Shown: positions 45,315-55,827 of the stretch, in pieces | Layout of the letters: each line of letters starts with the position of its first letter | How positions within the stretch are numbered: position 1 is the first letter of the stretch | DNA from: Mesorhizobium sp. B4-1-4 | Lineage (GTDB): Bacteria; Pseudomonadota; Alphaproteobacteria; Rhizobiales; Rhizobiaceae | Assembly (NCBI RefSeq): GCF_006439395.2 | Contig: NZ_CP083950.1 | Location: 2,294,001 to 2,358,000 of the forward strand | DNA: 64,000 bases | Direction: 5' to 3' | Notes under the pieces: model-generated | Seen by the model: only the letters and a program-made list of their open reading frames with translations | Told to the model about the DNA's origin: nothing | Database searches by the model: none | Made by a program: the position numbers and the translations under genes

Positions 45315-47396
45315 TTATTCCGCCGCTTGCTTGAAGCCGCTCTTGGCCAGCGCCGAGCATTCCGCCATCACGGCAGACGCCCGCGCGATCGGGTTGGTCA
45401 GGTAGAAATCCTTGACCGGCGAGGTGAACGTACCCTTGTTCAGCCGGCCGCCGAGCTTCGCCACCTTGGTGATGTCCTCGGCATTGCCGGCCGCGACCTG
45501 ATCGATGCGGGCAAGATGCGGGTACTCACCGTAGAGCTTGTGGCGCAGTTGCGGCAGCGAATCGAACGGCAGCTTCTTGCCCAGCACATCCGACAGCGCC
45601 CGCAAAATGGCCCAGTCCTCGCGGGCATCGCCCGGCGCGAAGCCGGCGCGGTTGGTCTGCTGCACGCGCCCTTCGGTGTTGACGTAGGTGCCGGACTTTT
45701 CCGTGTAGGCAGCCGCCGGCAGGATGACATTGGCCCGGTGCGCGCCGGCGTCGCCATGGGTGCCGATATAGACGACGAAGGCGCCGCCGGTCTTGCCCAT
45801 GTCGATCTCGTCGGCACCGAGCAGGAACAGCACGTCCGTTTCACCCAGCATGCCGGCGACGTTCTTGCCGCCCTCGCCCGGCACGAAGCCGAGATCGAGG
45901 CCGCCGACGCGTCCGGCCGCGTTGTGCAGAACGGCAAAGCCGTTCCAGTCGGCGCGGGCGGCGTTGACGGCAGCGGCAAGCCTTGCCGCCTGGCCGAGCA
46001 CGGCCGCGCCATCGGCGCGCGCCAGCGCGCCCTGGCCGACGATGATCAGCGGATGCGTCGCCTTCTTCAGCGTCTGGAAGAACTTGCCATTGCCCTCGGC
46101 CAAATCCTTCAGCGAGTCCGGCCCGGCGCCCAGCAGTTCGTAGTCATAGCGCGTGTCGCCGATCTCGCCGATCACGCCGACCGGCAGATCGCCAATCCGC
46201 CAGCGCTTGCGGATACGGGCGTTGAGCACCGAGGCTTCGAAGCGCGGATTGGCGCCGATGATCAGCACCGCATCGGCCTGCTCGATACCCTCGATGGTCG
46301 GGTTGAAGACGTAGCTGGCGCGTCCGAGCGCCGGATCGAGCGCGGCACCGTCTTGACGGCAGTCGACATTCTTCGAACCGAGCGAGGCCATCAAGAGCTT
46401 CAGCGCGTAGATTTCCTCGACCGCGGCGAGATCGCCAGCAATGGCGCCGATCTTGTCGGGCGATGTCTTCGACACCGCGTCCTTGATCGCGGCGAACGCT
46501 TCGGCCCAGCTTGCCGGAACCAGCTTGCCGTCCTTGCGCACATAGGGCCGGTCGAGGCGCTGCGTGCGCAGTCCGTCCCAGATGAAGCGGGTCTTGTCGG
46601 AGATCCACTCCTCGTTCACCTGCTCGTTGACGCGCGGCAGGATGCGCATCACTTCGCGGCCACGGCTATCGATGCGGATCGCCGAGCCGACCGCGTCCAT
46701 CACGTCGATGGATTCGGTCTTGGTCAGTTCCCACGGCCGCGCCTGGAAGGCGAAGGGCTTGGAAGTCAGCGCACCCACGGGGCACAGGTCAATGACATTA
46801 CCCTGCAGCTCCGAGGTCATCGCCTGTTCGAGATAGGTGGTGATCTCGGCGTCCTCGCCACGGCCGATCAGGCCGAGTTCGGAAATGCCGGCGACTTCGG
46901 TGGTGAAGCGGACACAGCGCGTGCAGTGGATGCAGCGGTTCATCACCGTCTTGACCAGCGGGCCGATATACTTGTCTTCGACCGCGCGCTTGTTCTCGTG
47001 ATAGCGCGAGGAATCGACGCCGAAGGCCATCGCCTGGTCCTGCAGGTCGCACTCGCCGCCCTGGTCGCAGATCGGGCAATCCAGCGGATGATTGATCAGC
47101 AGGAATTCCATCACGCCTTCCCGGGCCTTCTTGACCATGGGCGTGTTGGTGAAGATTTCCGGCGGCTCGCCATTGGGGCCGGGGCGCAGGTCGCGCACGC
47201 CCATGGCGCAGGAAGCCTGCGGCTTGGGCGGCCCGCCCTTCACTTCGATCAGGCACATGCGGCAATTGCCGGCGATCGACAGCCGCTCATGGAAGCAGAA
47301 GCGCGGCACTTCCGCGCCCGCGTCCTCCGCCGCCTGCAGCAGCGTGTAGTGGTCGGGTACAGTGATTTCTTTCCCGTCGACCTTGAGCTTTGCCAT
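45315..47396 (-). CDS. nuoG: NADH-quinone oxidoreductase subunit G
   Basis: Large peripheral subunit (693 aa) carrying several iron-sulfur clusters. The N-terminal 2Fe-2S ferredoxin domain ([15 protein letters not shown]), a His/Cys cluster ([14 protein letters not shown]) and C-I-H-C-T-R-C are all present, followed by a molybdopterin-oxidoreductase-like C-terminal domain with no cofactor. The start at 47396 begins M-A-K-L-K-V-D-G. A 735-codon open frame on the opposite strand is a shadow. Confidence 0.95.
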   Translation of the reverse strand: MAKLKVDGKEITVPDHYTLLQAAEDAGAEVPRFCFHERLSIAGNCRMCLIEVKGGPPKPQASCAMGVRDLRPGPNGEPPEIFTNTPMVKKAREGVMEFLLINHPLDCPICDQGGECDLQDQAMAFGVDSSRYHENKRAVEDKYIGPLVKTVMNRCIHCTRCVRFTTEVAGISELGLIGRGEDAEITTYLEQAMTSELQGNVIDLCPVGALTSKPFAFQARPWELTKTESIDVMDAVGSAIRIDSRGREVMRILPRVNEQVNEEWISDKTRFIWDGLRTQRLDRPYVRKDGKLVPASWAEAFAAIKDAVSKTSPDKIGAIAGDLAAVEEIYALKLLMASLGSKNVDCRQDGAALDPALGRASYVFNPTIEGIEQADAVLIIGANPRFEASVLNARIRKRWRIGDLPVGVIGEIGDTRYDYELLGAGPDSLKDLAEGNGKFFQTLKKATHPLIIVGQGALARADGAAVLGQAARLAAAVNAARADWNGFAVLHNAAGRVGGLDLGFVPGEGGKNVAGMLGETDVLFLLGADEIDMGKTGGAFVVYIGTHGDAGAHRANVILPAAAYTEKSGTYVNTEGRVQQTNRAGFAPGDAREDWAILRALSDVLGKKLPFDSLPQLRHKLYGEYPHLARIDQVAAGNAEDITKVAKLGGRLNKGTFTSPVKDFYLTNPIARASAVMAECSALAKSGFKQAAE

Positions 47397-47469
47397 TCGT
47401 CTCAAACCCCTGCGGATTTCCCGCAATCTCATTTCCCGGGCGCGACAGACGCAGCGCCCGACATTTCAT

Positions 47470-48165
47470 TCACGTCTTCGCGGCCAGCGCCGCCGCCTGG
47501 GCAGTCCATTCGTCGCGGCCGATGCGGCCGTTGAACGACAGATAGTCGTCGACCCAGGCGATCTCCTGCGGCGACCACGCGGCGATCTGGGCGAACGTCC
47601 AGATACCGAGACCGTTCAGCACCTTCTCCAGCTTCGGGCCAATGCCCGATATCGCCTTCAGATCCGAAGGCTTCGCCGGCTTGTCGATTGCCTTGGGCTG
47701 GCGGAAATCCTCCGGCAGCAGCACATCGGCGGCCTCGTCCGCTGCCGGACCGGCATCAGCTACCGGCGCCGTGGTGGCGGCCTCCTTGGCGGCGATATCC
47801 GTGACTTCCTGCGCGAAGGACTGCGCCTCGGCAATCAGGCTCTTCGCCGTAGCCCGCGCCCTGATGGAGGACGAGTTCGCGTCCTCGAATTGATCGACGC
47901 GCGCCTCGAAATCCTCGATCAGCGGCTGCATGAGGCGCTGTGACGCCTCGGCGGCCCCAGAAAGCGCGCCAATCCAGACGCCGAACGCGTGGTTGGCGAA
48001 CCCGATGCCAAGCGCCGACATCGCCGCCGCGCCCGCGACAGGGTGCACGAGAAGGTTGACGGCGCTGGCCATCTCCTTCGGCATCATCCTGGTCAGGTCC
48101 TGGTTCATTTTCTCGAGCTGGTCCAAATTGGGCATCAATGAGTAGGGTGTCGAATACGGCGCCAT
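47470..48165 (-). CDS. Accessory protein in nuo operon: phasin-like N-terminus and COG3743-like HhH domain
   Basis: A 231-residue protein between nuoF and nuoG. Residues about 15-100 are helical, with M-P-K-E-M-A-S-A-V-N-L and A-G-A-A-A-M-S-A-L-G, resembling phasins. Residues about 165-225 (D-L-K-A-I-S-G-I-G-P-K-L-E then W-T-F-A-Q-I-A-A-W, G-R-I-G-R-D-E-W) match the helix-hairpin-helix-like domain that also ends NuoE in this operon. Shared domains suggest this protein and NuoE interact with a common partner. Function is unproven. Confidence 0.72.
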   Translation of the reverse strand: MAPYSTPYSLMPNLDQLEKMNQDLTRMMPKEMASAVNLLVHPVAGAAAMSALGIGFANHAFGVWIGALSGAAEASQRLMQPLIEDFEARVDQFEDANSSSIRARATAKSLIAEAQSFAQEVTDIAAKEAATTAPVADAGPAADEAADVLLPEDFRQPKAIDKPAKPSDLKAISGIGPKLEKVLNGLGIWTFAQIAAWSPQEIAWVDDYLSFNGRIGRDEWTAQAAALAAKT

Positions 48166-48228
48166 AGAGTTCTCCTGGTCGTTTCTTCGTTCGGCCCCGC
48201 CCCGTTATCCCCGCAGTCGCAAATTCTT

Positions 48229-49533
48229 CTATTCCGCCGCCACCATCACCGGTTCGGCCCGGTGCGCGTTGCGCGAAAACTCGTCGATGCGCCGCTCCAC
48301 CTCGCCGCGGAAATGCCGCATCAGACCCTGGATCGGCCACGCCGCCGCATCGCCCAGCGCGCAGATCGTGTGACCCTCGACCTGCTTGGTGACATCCAGC
48401 AGCATGTCGATCTCGCGCTTCTGCGCCTCGCCGCGCACCAGGCGCTCCATCACCCGCCACATCCAGCCGGTGCCTTCTCGGCATGGCGTGCACTGGCCGC
48501 AGCTCTCATGCTTGTAGAAGTAGGACAGCCGGGCGATCGCCTTCACGACATCGGTCGACTTGTCCATGACGATGACGGCCGCCGTACCAAGGCCCGACTT
48601 GAGGTCGCGGAGCGCGTCGAAATCCATCGGCGTGTCAATGATCTGCTCGGCCGGCACCAGCGGCACCGAGGCGCCGCCCGGAATGACGGCAAGCAGATTG
48701 TCCCAGCCGCCGCGAATGCCGCCGCAATGCGTTTCGATCAGCTCACGGAACGGGATCGACATCGCCTCTTCGACGGTGCACGGATTGTTGACGTGGCCGG
48801 AGACGCAGAACAGCTTGGTGCCGACATTGTTCGGCCGGCCGAAGGACGAGAACCATGCCGCGCCACGGCGCAGGATGGTCGGCGCCACAGCGATCGATTC
48901 GACATTGTTGACGGTGGTCGGGCAGCCATAGAGGCCGACATTGGCCGGGAATGGCGGCTTCAGCCTGGGCTGACCCTTCTTGCCCTCGAGGCTTTCCAGA
49001 AGCGCCGTTTCCTCGCCGCAGATATAGGCGCCGGCGCCGTGATGCATGTAGACGTCGAAATCATAGCCGGACGTATTGCCCTTGCCGATCAGCTTGGCCT
49101 CATAGGCCTCGTTGATGGCGCGCTGCAGTGCCTCGCGCTCGCGGATGAACTCGCCGCGCACATAGATGTAGGCGGCAACCGCGCCCATGGCGAAGCCGGC
49201 GAGCAACGCGCCTTCGACCAGCGTGTGCGGGTCATTGCGCAGGATGTCGCGGTCCTTGCAGGTGCCGGGCTCTGATTCGTCGGCATTGATGACCAGATAG
49301 CTCGGACGGCCGTCGCTCTGCTTGGGCATGAACGACCATTTGAGGCCCGTCGGGAAGCCGGCGCCGCCACGGCCGCGCAGGCCCGACGCCTTCATCTCGT
49401 TGACGATCCAGTCGCGTCCCTTGGCGACGATGCCGGGCGTGTTGTCCCAGGCGCCGCGCGCCATCGCGCCGGCCAGCGACTTGTCGAAGAGGCCGTAGAT
49501 GTTGGTGAAGATACGGTCTTTGTCCTGAAGCAT
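48229..49533 (-). CDS. nuoF: NADH-quinone oxidoreductase subunit F
   Basis: NADH- and FMN-binding subunit (434 aa) with cluster N3. [11 protein letters not shown] near 54-63 binds [18 protein letters not shown] lies near 170; and [12 protein letters not shown] holds three of the N3 cysteines with a fourth further on. The start at 49533 (M-L-Q-D-K-D) lies ten bases after the nuoE stop. Confidence 0.95.
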   Translation of the reverse strand: MLQDKDRIFTNIYGLFDKSLAGAMARGAWDNTPGIVAKGRDWIVNEMKASGLRGRGGAGFPTGLKWSFMPKQSDGRPSYLVINADESEPGTCKDRDILRNDPHTLVEGALLAGFAMGAVAAYIYVRGEFIREREALQRAINEAYEAKLIGKGNTSGYDFDVYMHHGAGAYICGEETALLESLEGKKGQPRLKPPFPANVGLYGCPTTVNNVESIAVAPTILRRGAAWFSSFGRPNNVGTKLFCVSGHVNNPCTVEEAMSIPFRELIETHCGGIRGGWDNLLAVIPGGASVPLVPAEQIIDTPMDFDALRDLKSGLGTAAVIVMDKSTDVVKAIARLSYFYKHESCGQCTPCREGTGWMWRVMERLVRGEAQKREIDMLLDVTKQVEGHTICALGDAAAWPIQGLMRHFRGEVERRIDEFSRNAHRAEPVMVAAE

Positions 49534-49543
49534 TGTTCGTCCC

Positions 49544-50845
49544 TCAGACCGGCTTCTTGCCGAAGACGCGGATGTATTCGGCGACACCGCCCGTGGCGAG
49601 CGCCTTGGCCTGCTTGACCCAGTCGTCCCGGTCGATGCGGCCTTGGAAGGAGAGATAGCCGTCCACCCACTCGCGCTCGGCCTTCTGCCACGAAGCGACC
49701 TGCGCGAAGGTGTAGATGCCGAGCGAATGCAGAATGCCCTCGATCTTCGGCCCGACGCCGGAGATCAGCTTGAGATCGTCGACCGAAGCCGGGCGCTCGA
49801 TGCCGGCCGGACGGTTCTTGTCTTCGAGCGAGGGCTTTGCCGCCTTGGCGACAGGCTGCTTGGCTTCCGGCGACTTGAAAGCGCCAGCTGGTTCGGACTT
49901 GGGCTTCGGCCCGCTGCGCGGCTTCGAAACCGCCTCGACTTCCGGGGCAGCTTGGTTGGCGTTAGCGGCAGAATGGCGCGGCGGTCTGACGCTTGCCGCC
50001 TTCTCCTCGGCCAGCGCGACCTTGACCGGCGACGGTGTCATCATCGCCGGGCTCGTTTCCAGCGCATCGGTCTTCGGCTTGCTGGACTTCGATGGCGCGA
50101 CCGGAGCCGTCGGTGCCGCAGCAGCAGGCGGCTGCGAGACAACGGCCACAGGCGCGCTCGCTGGAACGGCCGCAGCTTTGGCTGCTTTCGCCGCCGCCCT
50201 GGCTTCCCTGTCCCGGGTCGATTTCAGGATCGCTTTCTCGCTTGTCAGCGTCGTCAGGCCCGAGGCCGGTTCGGAGCCTGTGCGGCCGTTCTGCGGTCCC
50301 GGCGGCACCGAAGCCCCCTTGCCCGCATCATAGAGGTCGATGATCTCGGCCAGCCGTTCGGGCGTCAGGTCCTCGAACGTATCCTTGAAAATCATCACCA
50401 TCGGCGCGTTGACGCAGGCGCCGAGACACTCGACCTCCTCCCATGACAAGGTGCCCTTGTCATTGGTGTGGAACTGGTCGTGGTGGATTTTCGAGCGGCA
50501 CACATCCATCAGCGCTTCGGAGCCGCGCAGCATGCAAGGCGTGGTGCCGCAGACCTGGATGTGAGCGCGTGTGCCGACTGGGTTCAACTGGTACTGCGTG
50601 TAGAAGGTCGCGACTTCGAGCCCGCGGATACGGGGCATGCCGAGCATGTCCGAAATCGTCTCGATCGCCGCCTTGGTGACCCAGCCTTCCTGCTCCTGCG
50701 CCAGCATCAGAAGTGGGATGATCGCCGACTGCTCGCGGCCCTTCGGGTACTTCTTGATCCATTGCTTCGCCGCTGCCGCGTTCGCCCTGTTGAAGGCGAA
50801 GGAGGCTGGCTGGACGCTGGCTTCTGCGAGACGGCGGACTGACAT
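49544..50845 (-). CDS. nuoE: NADH-quinone oxidoreductase subunit E with long C-terminal extension
   Basis: Thioredoxin-like subunit with the 2Fe-2S cluster N1a. Ligands are C99, C104, C140 and C144 (V-C-G-T-T-P-C and E-C-L-G-A-C). The core ends near residue 175, but the protein runs to 433: an Ala/Pro/Lys-rich linker (about 180-350), then an HhH-like domain ([13 protein letters not shown] through G-R-I-D-R-D-D-W) similar to the one in the 47470 protein. Typical NuoE has about 170-250 residues, so this is an unusual extended form. Confidence 0.92.
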   Translation of the reverse strand: MSVRRLAEASVQPASFAFNRANAAAAKQWIKKYPKGREQSAIIPLLMLAQEQEGWVTKAAIETISDMLGMPRIRGLEVATFYTQYQLNPVGTRAHIQVCGTTPCMLRGSEALMDVCRSKIHHDQFHTNDKGTLSWEEVECLGACVNAPMVMIFKDTFEDLTPERLAEIIDLYDAGKGASVPPGPQNGRTGSEPASGLTTLTSEKAILKSTRDREARAAAKAAKAAAVPASAPVAVVSQPPAAAAPTAPVAPSKSSKPKTDALETSPAMMTPSPVKVALAEEKAASVRPPRHSAANANQAAPEVEAVSKPRSGPKPKSEPAGAFKSPEAKQPVAKAAKPSLEDKNRPAGIERPASVDDLKLISGVGPKIEGILHSLGIYTFAQVASWQKAEREWVDGYLSFQGRIDRDDWVKQAKALATGGVAEYIRVFGKKPV

Positions 50846-52036
50846 TTAGCGATCGACCTCACCAAACACGATGTCGAGGGAGCCGAGGACGGCGGTGACG
50901 TCGGCCAGCATGTGGCCGCGGCACAGGAAATCCATGGCCTGAAGATGCGCGAAGCCGGGGGCGCGCAGCTTGCAGCGATAGGGTTTGTTGGTGCCGTCGG
51001 AGACCAGATAGACGCCGAACTCGCCCTTCGGCGCCTCGACGGCCGCGTAGACTTCGCCGGCCGGTACGCGGTAACCTTCGGTGTAAAGCTTGAAGTGATG
51101 GATCAGCGCTTCCATCGAACGCTTCATCGCTGCTCGCTTCGGCGGCACCACCTTGCCGTCGAGGTTCGACACCGGACCGATGCTTTCCTTGCCGAGCAGC
51201 AGATCGATGCACTGGCGCATGATCCGGGCCGACTGGCGCATCTCTTCCATACGCACGAGGTAGCGGTCGAAACAGTCGCCGTTCTTGCCGATCGGGATGT
51301 CGAAATCCATTTCCGAATAGCATTCGTAGGGCTGCGACTTGCGCAAATCCCACGCCGCCCCCGAACCGCGCACCATCACGCCCGAAAAGCCCCAGGCCCA
51401 GGCGTCGGCCAGTGAAACCGTGCCGATGTCGACGTTGCGCTGCTTGAAAATGCGGTTGCCGGTCAACAGCGCATCCAGATCATCGATCGACTTCAGGAAC
51501 GGATCGATCCATTTGCCGATGTCCTCGACCAGATTCTGCGGCAGGTCCTGATGCACGCCGCCCGGGCGGAAATAGGCTGCATGCATGCGCGAGCCGGAGG
51601 CGCGCTCATAGAACACCATCAGCTTTTCGCGCTCGACGAAGCCCCACAGCGGCGGCGTCAGCGCACCAATGTCCAGCGCCTGCGTCGTCACATTGAGGAT
51701 GTGCGACATGATGCGGCCGATCTCGCAATAGAGCACGCGGATCAGCTGGCCTCGCTTCGGCACTTCGATGCCGAGCAGCCGCTCGACGGCAAGCGCAAAG
51801 GCGTGCTCCTGGTTCATCGGCGCGCAGTAATCGAGCCGATCAAGATAGGGCACGGCCTGCAGATAGGTCTTGTGCTCCATCAGCTTCTCGGTGCCGCGGT
51901 GCAGTAGACCGATATGCGGATCGACGCGGTCGATGACTTCGCCATCGAGTTCGAGAACCAACCGCAGAACACCATGGGCAGCGGGGTGCTGGGGCCCAAA
52001 GTTGATGTTAAAATTGCGGACGGAGGTTTCGGCCAT
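50846..52036 (-). CDS. nuoD: NADH-quinone oxidoreductase subunit D
   Basis: Peripheral-arm subunit (396 aa) forming the quinone site with NuoB, related to the large subunit of NiFe hydrogenases but without nickel ligands. [13 protein letters not shown] near the start and [13 protein letters not shown] are characteristic. Its stop lies next to the nuoE start (50845/50846). Confidence 0.95.
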   Translation of the reverse strand: MAETSVRNFNINFGPQHPAAHGVLRLVLELDGEVIDRVDPHIGLLHRGTEKLMEHKTYLQAVPYLDRLDYCAPMNQEHAFALAVERLLGIEVPKRGQLIRVLYCEIGRIMSHILNVTTQALDIGALTPPLWGFVEREKLMVFYERASGSRMHAAYFRPGGVHQDLPQNLVEDIGKWIDPFLKSIDDLDALLTGNRIFKQRNVDIGTVSLADAWAWGFSGVMVRGSGAAWDLRKSQPYECYSEMDFDIPIGKNGDCFDRYLVRMEEMRQSARIMRQCIDLLLGKESIGPVSNLDGKVVPPKRAAMKRSMEALIHHFKLYTEGYRVPAGEVYAAVEAPKGEFGVYLVSDGTNKPYRCKLRAPGFAHLQAMDFLCRGHMLADVTAVLGSLDIVFGEVDR

Positions 52037-52045
52037 TCTGGCGCC

Positions 52046-52651
52046 TCAATTCGTCTTGGCTTTTTCGTCTCCAGGCAGCACGTAGTCCGTGCCTTCCCAA
52101 GGAGACAAAAAATCGAAATTGCGGAATTCCTGCTTGAGCTCGACCGGCTCGTAGATGACGCGCTTGGCTTCGTCGTCGTAGCGCAGCTCGACGAAACCGG
52201 TCAGCGGGAAATCCTTGCGCAGCGGGTGACCATCAAAGCCATAGTCGGTGAGGATGCGGCGCAGGTCGGGATGGCCCGAAAACAGCACACCATAGAGATC
52301 GTAGGTCTCGCGCTCGAACCAGTCGGCGCCGGGATAGACGCCGGTGATCGACGGCACCATCGTCTCCTCGTCAGCCTGCACCTTGACGCGGATGCGCACA
52401 TTCTGTTTCGGCGACAGGAGATGATAGACGACGTCGAAGCGCTTGGCCCGCGACGGATAGTCGGCGCCACAGATATCGATGATCGAGATGAACTGGCAGT
52501 GCGCATTGTCACGCAGGAAAGTCATCACTTCGACGAGGTCGCGTGGTTCGACATGAATGGTGAGTTCGCCATAGGCGAACACCGCGTCCGAGATCCGTCC
52601 GCTCATTTTCTCGCCGAGATAGCTCGACAGTTCGCTCAGTGATGCGGCCAT
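52046..52651 (-). CDS. nuoC: NADH-quinone oxidoreductase subunit C
   Basis: Peripheral-arm subunit (201 aa), separate from nuoD as in most alphaproteobacteria. [22 protein letters not shown] is the family signature, in part around residue 120. The start at 52651 begins M-A-A-S-L-S-E; the longer frame ahead overlaps nuoB. Confidence 0.94.
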   Translation of the reverse strand: MAASLSELSSYLGEKMSGRISDAVFAYGELTIHVEPRDLVEVMTFLRDNAHCQFISIIDICGADYPSRAKRFDVVYHLLSPKQNVRIRVKVQADEETMVPSITGVYPGADWFERETYDLYGVLFSGHPDLRRILTDYGFDGHPLRKDFPLTGFVELRYDDEAKRVIYEPVELKQEFRNFDFLSPWEGTDYVLPGDEKAKTN

Positions 52652-52655
52652 GGAT

Positions 52656-53237
52656 TTACCGTTCGATCGTGCCGGTGCGGCGGATTTTCTTCTGCAGGAG
52701 AAGAATGCCGTAGAGCAGTGCTTCGGCGCTCGGCGGGCAGCCGGGCACATAGATGTCGACCGGCACGACGCGGTCGCAACCGCGCACCACCGAGTAGGAA
52801 TAGTGGTAATAGCCGCCGCCATTGGCGCAGGAGCCCATCGAGATGACGTAGCGCGGCTCCGGCATCTGGTCGTAGACCTTGCGCAGTGCCGGCGCCATCT
52901 TGTTGGTCAGCGTGCCGGCGACGATCATGATGTCGGACTGGCGCGGAGACGCACGCGGCGCCACGCCGAACCGCTCCGAGTCATAGCGCGGCATCGAGGT
53001 GTGGATCATCTCGACCGCGCAGCAGGCGAGGCCGAAGGTCATGAACATCAGCGAGCCGCTGCGCGCCCAGGTGATCAGCGCCTCTGTCGAGGTGACCAGA
53101 AATCCCTTGTCGGCGAGCTCATTGTTGATTTCGAGGAAAAAGGGATCGTCCTCCCCCACCGGCCTGCCGGTGTTGGGATCGATAATGCCCTTGGGCTTCG
53201 GCGCGACGAGGGTGCCTGAACTGTCGTTCAATCCCAT
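52656..53237 (-). CDS. nuoB: NADH-quinone oxidoreductase subunit B
   Basis: Subunit (193 aa) carrying cluster N2, which passes electrons to quinone. [10 protein letters not shown] has the two adjacent cysteines; the other ligands lie in G-S-C-A-N-G-G-G and V-P-G-C-P-P. The start at 53237 (M-G-L-N-D-S) is preceded by ggagcgctgga and overlaps the nuoA stop by ten bases. Confidence 0.95.
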   Translation of the reverse strand: MGLNDSSGTLVAPKPKGIIDPNTGRPVGEDDPFFLEINNELADKGFLVTSTEALITWARSGSLMFMTFGLACCAVEMIHTSMPRYDSERFGVAPRASPRQSDIMIVAGTLTNKMAPALRKVYDQMPEPRYVISMGSCANGGGYYHYSYSVVRGCDRVVPVDIYVPGCPPSAEALLYGILLLQKKIRRTGTIER

Positions 53238-53593
53238 TCCAGCGCTCCTTTTTTCCATTCATAGGCAAAGCCGATGGTCAGCACTGCCAAAAACACCATC
53301 ATCGACCAGAAGCCGAGCATGCCGATCTTCGAGAAGGACACGGCCCAGGGAAACAAGAAGGCCACTTCCAGGTCGAAGATGATGAACAGGATCGACACCA
53401 GGTAGAAACGGATGTCGAATTTCATGCGGGCGTCGTCGAACGAGTTGAAACCGCACTCGTAGGCGGAAAGCTTTTCAGGATCGGGGTTGCGGTAGGCCAC
53501 CAGAAACGGCGCCGCGATAAGCGCGATGCCGACGACCGCCGCCACTGCGATAAACAGGACGATGGGCAGGTACGAACTGAGAAGTGCGTTCAT
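53228..53593 (-). CDS. nuoA: NADH-quinone oxidoreductase subunit A
   Basis: First gene of the operon, a small membrane subunit (121 aa) with three helices. The conserved loop S-A-Y-E-C-G-F with the cysteine near 48 and [11 protein letters not shown] near 74 identify it. The start at 53593 begins M-N-A-L-L-S-S. Confidence 0.95.
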   Translation of the reverse strand: MNALLSSYLPIVLFIAVAAVVGIALIAAPFLVAYRNPDPEKLSAYECGFNSFDDARMKFDIRFYLVSILFIIFDLEVAFLFPWAVSFSKIGMLGFWSMMVFLAVLTIGFAYEWKKGALEWD

Positions 53594-53922
53594 GCAGCGG
53601 CTTTCCGTTGGCGCCAATCCACTTTTGTTACAGCACCGGACCTTAATGCGGAAGCGTGACAGTTTAACCGCTGAACCGTTTTAAGGGGCCTATGCTGCAA
53701 CGCGGCGAGGGTTAGCGCAGCACTTCCAGCGAAGCAAGTCAAACCTTGTTCAAAACGCCGGGCTGGACGGCATAACGGAAGAAACTGGTCCGATGCGCTC
53801 CTGTTTGATTTCCTTCACTTTCTACTCCACTTTTATCTCCTGACATATCTACCGCCATTTGCCTGCTAGCATGCCGGAATCACCGGCTAAAATCCGCAAA
53901 TCGATCAGGGCAAGGGCTCCCG
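53594..53922. other. Divergent promoter region of the nuo operon and AlkZ-like gene
   Basis: This 329-base gap has no gene. It should hold the nuo promoter on the minus strand. A loose inverted repeat around 53660-53690 (gacagtttaaccgctgaacc) may bind a regulator, but no clear -35/-10 pair was found. Confidence 0.4.
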
Positions 53923-55122
53923 ATGAAGGAAAAAATCTCGCTCGCTATGGCCCGGCGCATCGCGCTCGGCGCTCAGGGCTTTCTCGACCCCCGCCCAAAT
54001 GGCACGCCGGACCGCCGCCACTTCGCCCGCGTGCTCTCCCGCACCGGCCTGCTGCAGATCGATTCCGTCAGCGCGGTGGTGCGCGCGCATTATATGCCGC
54101 TTTATTCGCGGCTTGGCCCCTACCCGCTCGCGCTCCTCGACAATGCCGCCGTGACGCGCAAGCGCACGGTGTTCGAATATTGGGCGCATGAAGCCTCGTT
54201 CCTGCCAGTCGAGACATACCCGTTGATGCGCTGGCGCATGCAGCGCGCCGAGCAAGGCGACGAAATGTATCTGGGCCTCGCCAAATGGGGCCGCGAGCAC
54301 GCCGCCTACATCGAAGAGATCTATCGGGAAGTCGCCGATCGCGGCCCGATCGCCGCCTCGGCGCTTGAGGGCCAGAAAGGTTCGGGCGGCTGGTGGGGCT
54401 GGAGCCACGCCAAGCACGCCTTCGAATGGTTGTTCTGGGCCGGCCGCATCACCACCGCGCACCGCCGCGGCTTCGAGCGCTTCTATGACCTGCCGGAGCG
54501 CGTGCTGCCGCAAGCGATCCTCGATCTGCCGGTGCCCGCTGCCGAGGACGCGCATCGCGAATTGCTGCGCATTTCCGCCCGCGCCCATGGCGTGGCTACA
54601 GCCGGCGACCTGCGCGACTATTTCCGCCTGTCGCCCGCAGACATGAAGGGCCGGCTGGAGGAACTGGTCGAATTGGGCGAGTTGCTGCCGGTGCGTGTCG
54701 AGGGCTGGAACAAGCCGGCTTACCTCCATAGAGATACCCGTCTCCCGCGCAAGATCGAAGCGCGCGCCCTGCTGGCACCGTTCGATCCGGTCGTCTTCGA
54801 GCGCTCGCGCACCGAGCGGCTGTTCGATTTCCATTACCGCATCGAGATCTACACTCCGGCCGAAAAACGCCAGTACGGCTATTACGTCCTGCCCTTCCTG
54901 CTTGGCGACAGGATCGTCGCTCGCGTCGACCTGAGAGCCGACCGACCGGCAAGCGTGCTGCGCGTGCCTGCGGCCTATGCCGAGCCCGGAGCGCCGCCTG
55001 AAACCGCCGCCCAGCTCTTCGAGGAATTGAAGCAGATGCAGGTCTGGCTTGGCCTTGAACGTATCGACGTGACGCCGGCCGGCGATCTGGGCCCGGCGCT
55101 GGTCGACATCGCCATGTCGTAG
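53923..55122 (+). CDS. Winged-helix DNA glycosylase family protein, AlkZ/YcaQ type
   Basis: Predicted DNA glycosylase (399 aa) of the HTH_42 family, which removes alkylated bases and unhooks interstrand crosslinks. The catalytic Q-x-D motif appears as L-L-Q-I-D-S-V near residue 45, and W-A-H-E-A-S-F-L-P then W-W-G-W-S and A-L-L-A-P-F-D-P-V-V-F are conserved family stretches. It stands alone between the divergent nuo operon and a B12 riboswitch. Activity is inferred from family. Confidence 0.85.
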   Translation: MKEKISLAMARRIALGAQGFLDPRPNGTPDRRHFARVLSRTGLLQIDSVSAVVRAHYMPLYSRLGPYPLALLDNAAVTRKRTVFEYWAHEASFLPVETYPLMRWRMQRAEQGDEMYLGLAKWGREHAAYIEEIYREVADRGPIAASALEGQKGSGGWWGWSHAKHAFEWLFWAGRITTAHRRGFERFYDLPERVLPQAILDLPVPAAEDAHRELLRISARAHGVATAGDLRDYFRLSPADMKGRLEELVELGELLPVRVEGWNKPAYLHRDTRLPRKIEARALLAPFDPVVFERSRTERLFDFHYRIEIYTPAEKRQYGYYVLPFLLGDRIVARVDLRADRPASVLRVPAAYAEPGAPPETAAQLFEELKQMQVWLGLERIDVTPAGDLGPALVDIAMS

Positions 55123-55164
55123 CCGCGCGTTGACACAGCTGCCTGCAAAAGCCTAAATCCGCTC

Positions 55165-55345
55165 CAGACGGTCCCCTGCCCGCAACGGCTGGGGCTAAGA
55201 GGGAATGCGGTGCGGGATTTCGATCTCAAATCCGCGGCTGTCCCCGCAACTGTAAGCGAAGAGCCAAGGCCGAAAGCCACTGGGAGTTCCCGGGAAGGCG
55301 GCTAACCAAAGACGACGACTCGCGAGCCAGGAGACCTGCCGTCTG
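55165..55345 (+). promoter_or_regulatory. Cobalamin riboswitch upstream of DUF1636-cobW-cobN-cobGHIJ
   Basis: The closing helix pairs cagacgg (55165-55171) with ccgtctg (55339-55345). Inside are gagggaa, ggctgtccccgcaactgt, gccactggg and the B12 box gagccaggagacctgcc (about 55324-55340). It ends about 50 bases before the first gene. High B12 would turn off cobalt insertion and early ring synthesis, in parallel with the riboswitch at 8874. Confidence 0.95.
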
Positions 55346-55396
55346 CGACAGAAGAATCCGATCGCCCGGCGGGTTTCCGGGCAAGGAGCCCGGTTT

Positions 55397-55825
55397 TTGG
55401 ACCACAACGGCAGTTTTTCGGCTGGTGCAGCGGATATATCGTCCGCCGATGGTGACGCCTTGTCCGGCGTCACCGTTATCGTCTGCGCGTCCTGCCGCGA
55501 CGAAACCGGCTCCGACGCCCATCCCCGCGCCGGCGAACTCCTGGCACGGGACACACGCCGCGCCGCGGCATCCGAGCACGTCCGCGTCCGCGCGGTCGAA
55601 TGCCTCGGCAACTGCAAACGCCGGCTCAGCGCCGCAATCCTGCGCGACGGCTGCTGGAGTTATGTGTTCGGCGACCTGACCACGGGCAGCGGCGCCGACC
55701 TCGTTACCGGCGCCAAACTCTTCGCCACCTCGAGCGACGGCCTCATCCCTTGGCGCGGCCGCCCTGATTCCCTGAAGCGCGGCCTCGTTGCCCGCATCCC
55801 TCCCCTCAACCTGCTGAAAGACTGA
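55397..55825 (+). CDS. DUF1636 family predicted metal-binding protein
   Basis: Small protein (142 aa) with paired cysteines: V-C-A-S-C near residue 30 and E-C-L-G-N-C-K-R-R near 69. The spacing fits a thioredoxin-like 2Fe-2S or metal site. It is the first gene behind the B12 riboswitch and sits two bases before cobW, a common pairing. It may help handle cobalt or electrons for cobaltochelatase; this is inference. The start is TTG at 55397 and is uncertain. Confidence 0.8.
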   Translation: MDHNGSFSAGAADISSADGDALSGVTVIVCASCRDETGSDAHPRAGELLARDTRRAAASEHVRVRAVECLGNCKRRLSAAILRDGCWSYVFGDLTTGSGADLVTGAKLFATSSDGLIPWRGRPDSLKRGLVARIPPLNLLKD

Positions 55826-55827
55826 CC

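Noticed and set aside
45327..47534. 735-codon open frame opposite nuoG
   Set aside because: It mirrors nuoG, has no recognisable domains and arises from the high GC content and codon bias on the other strand.
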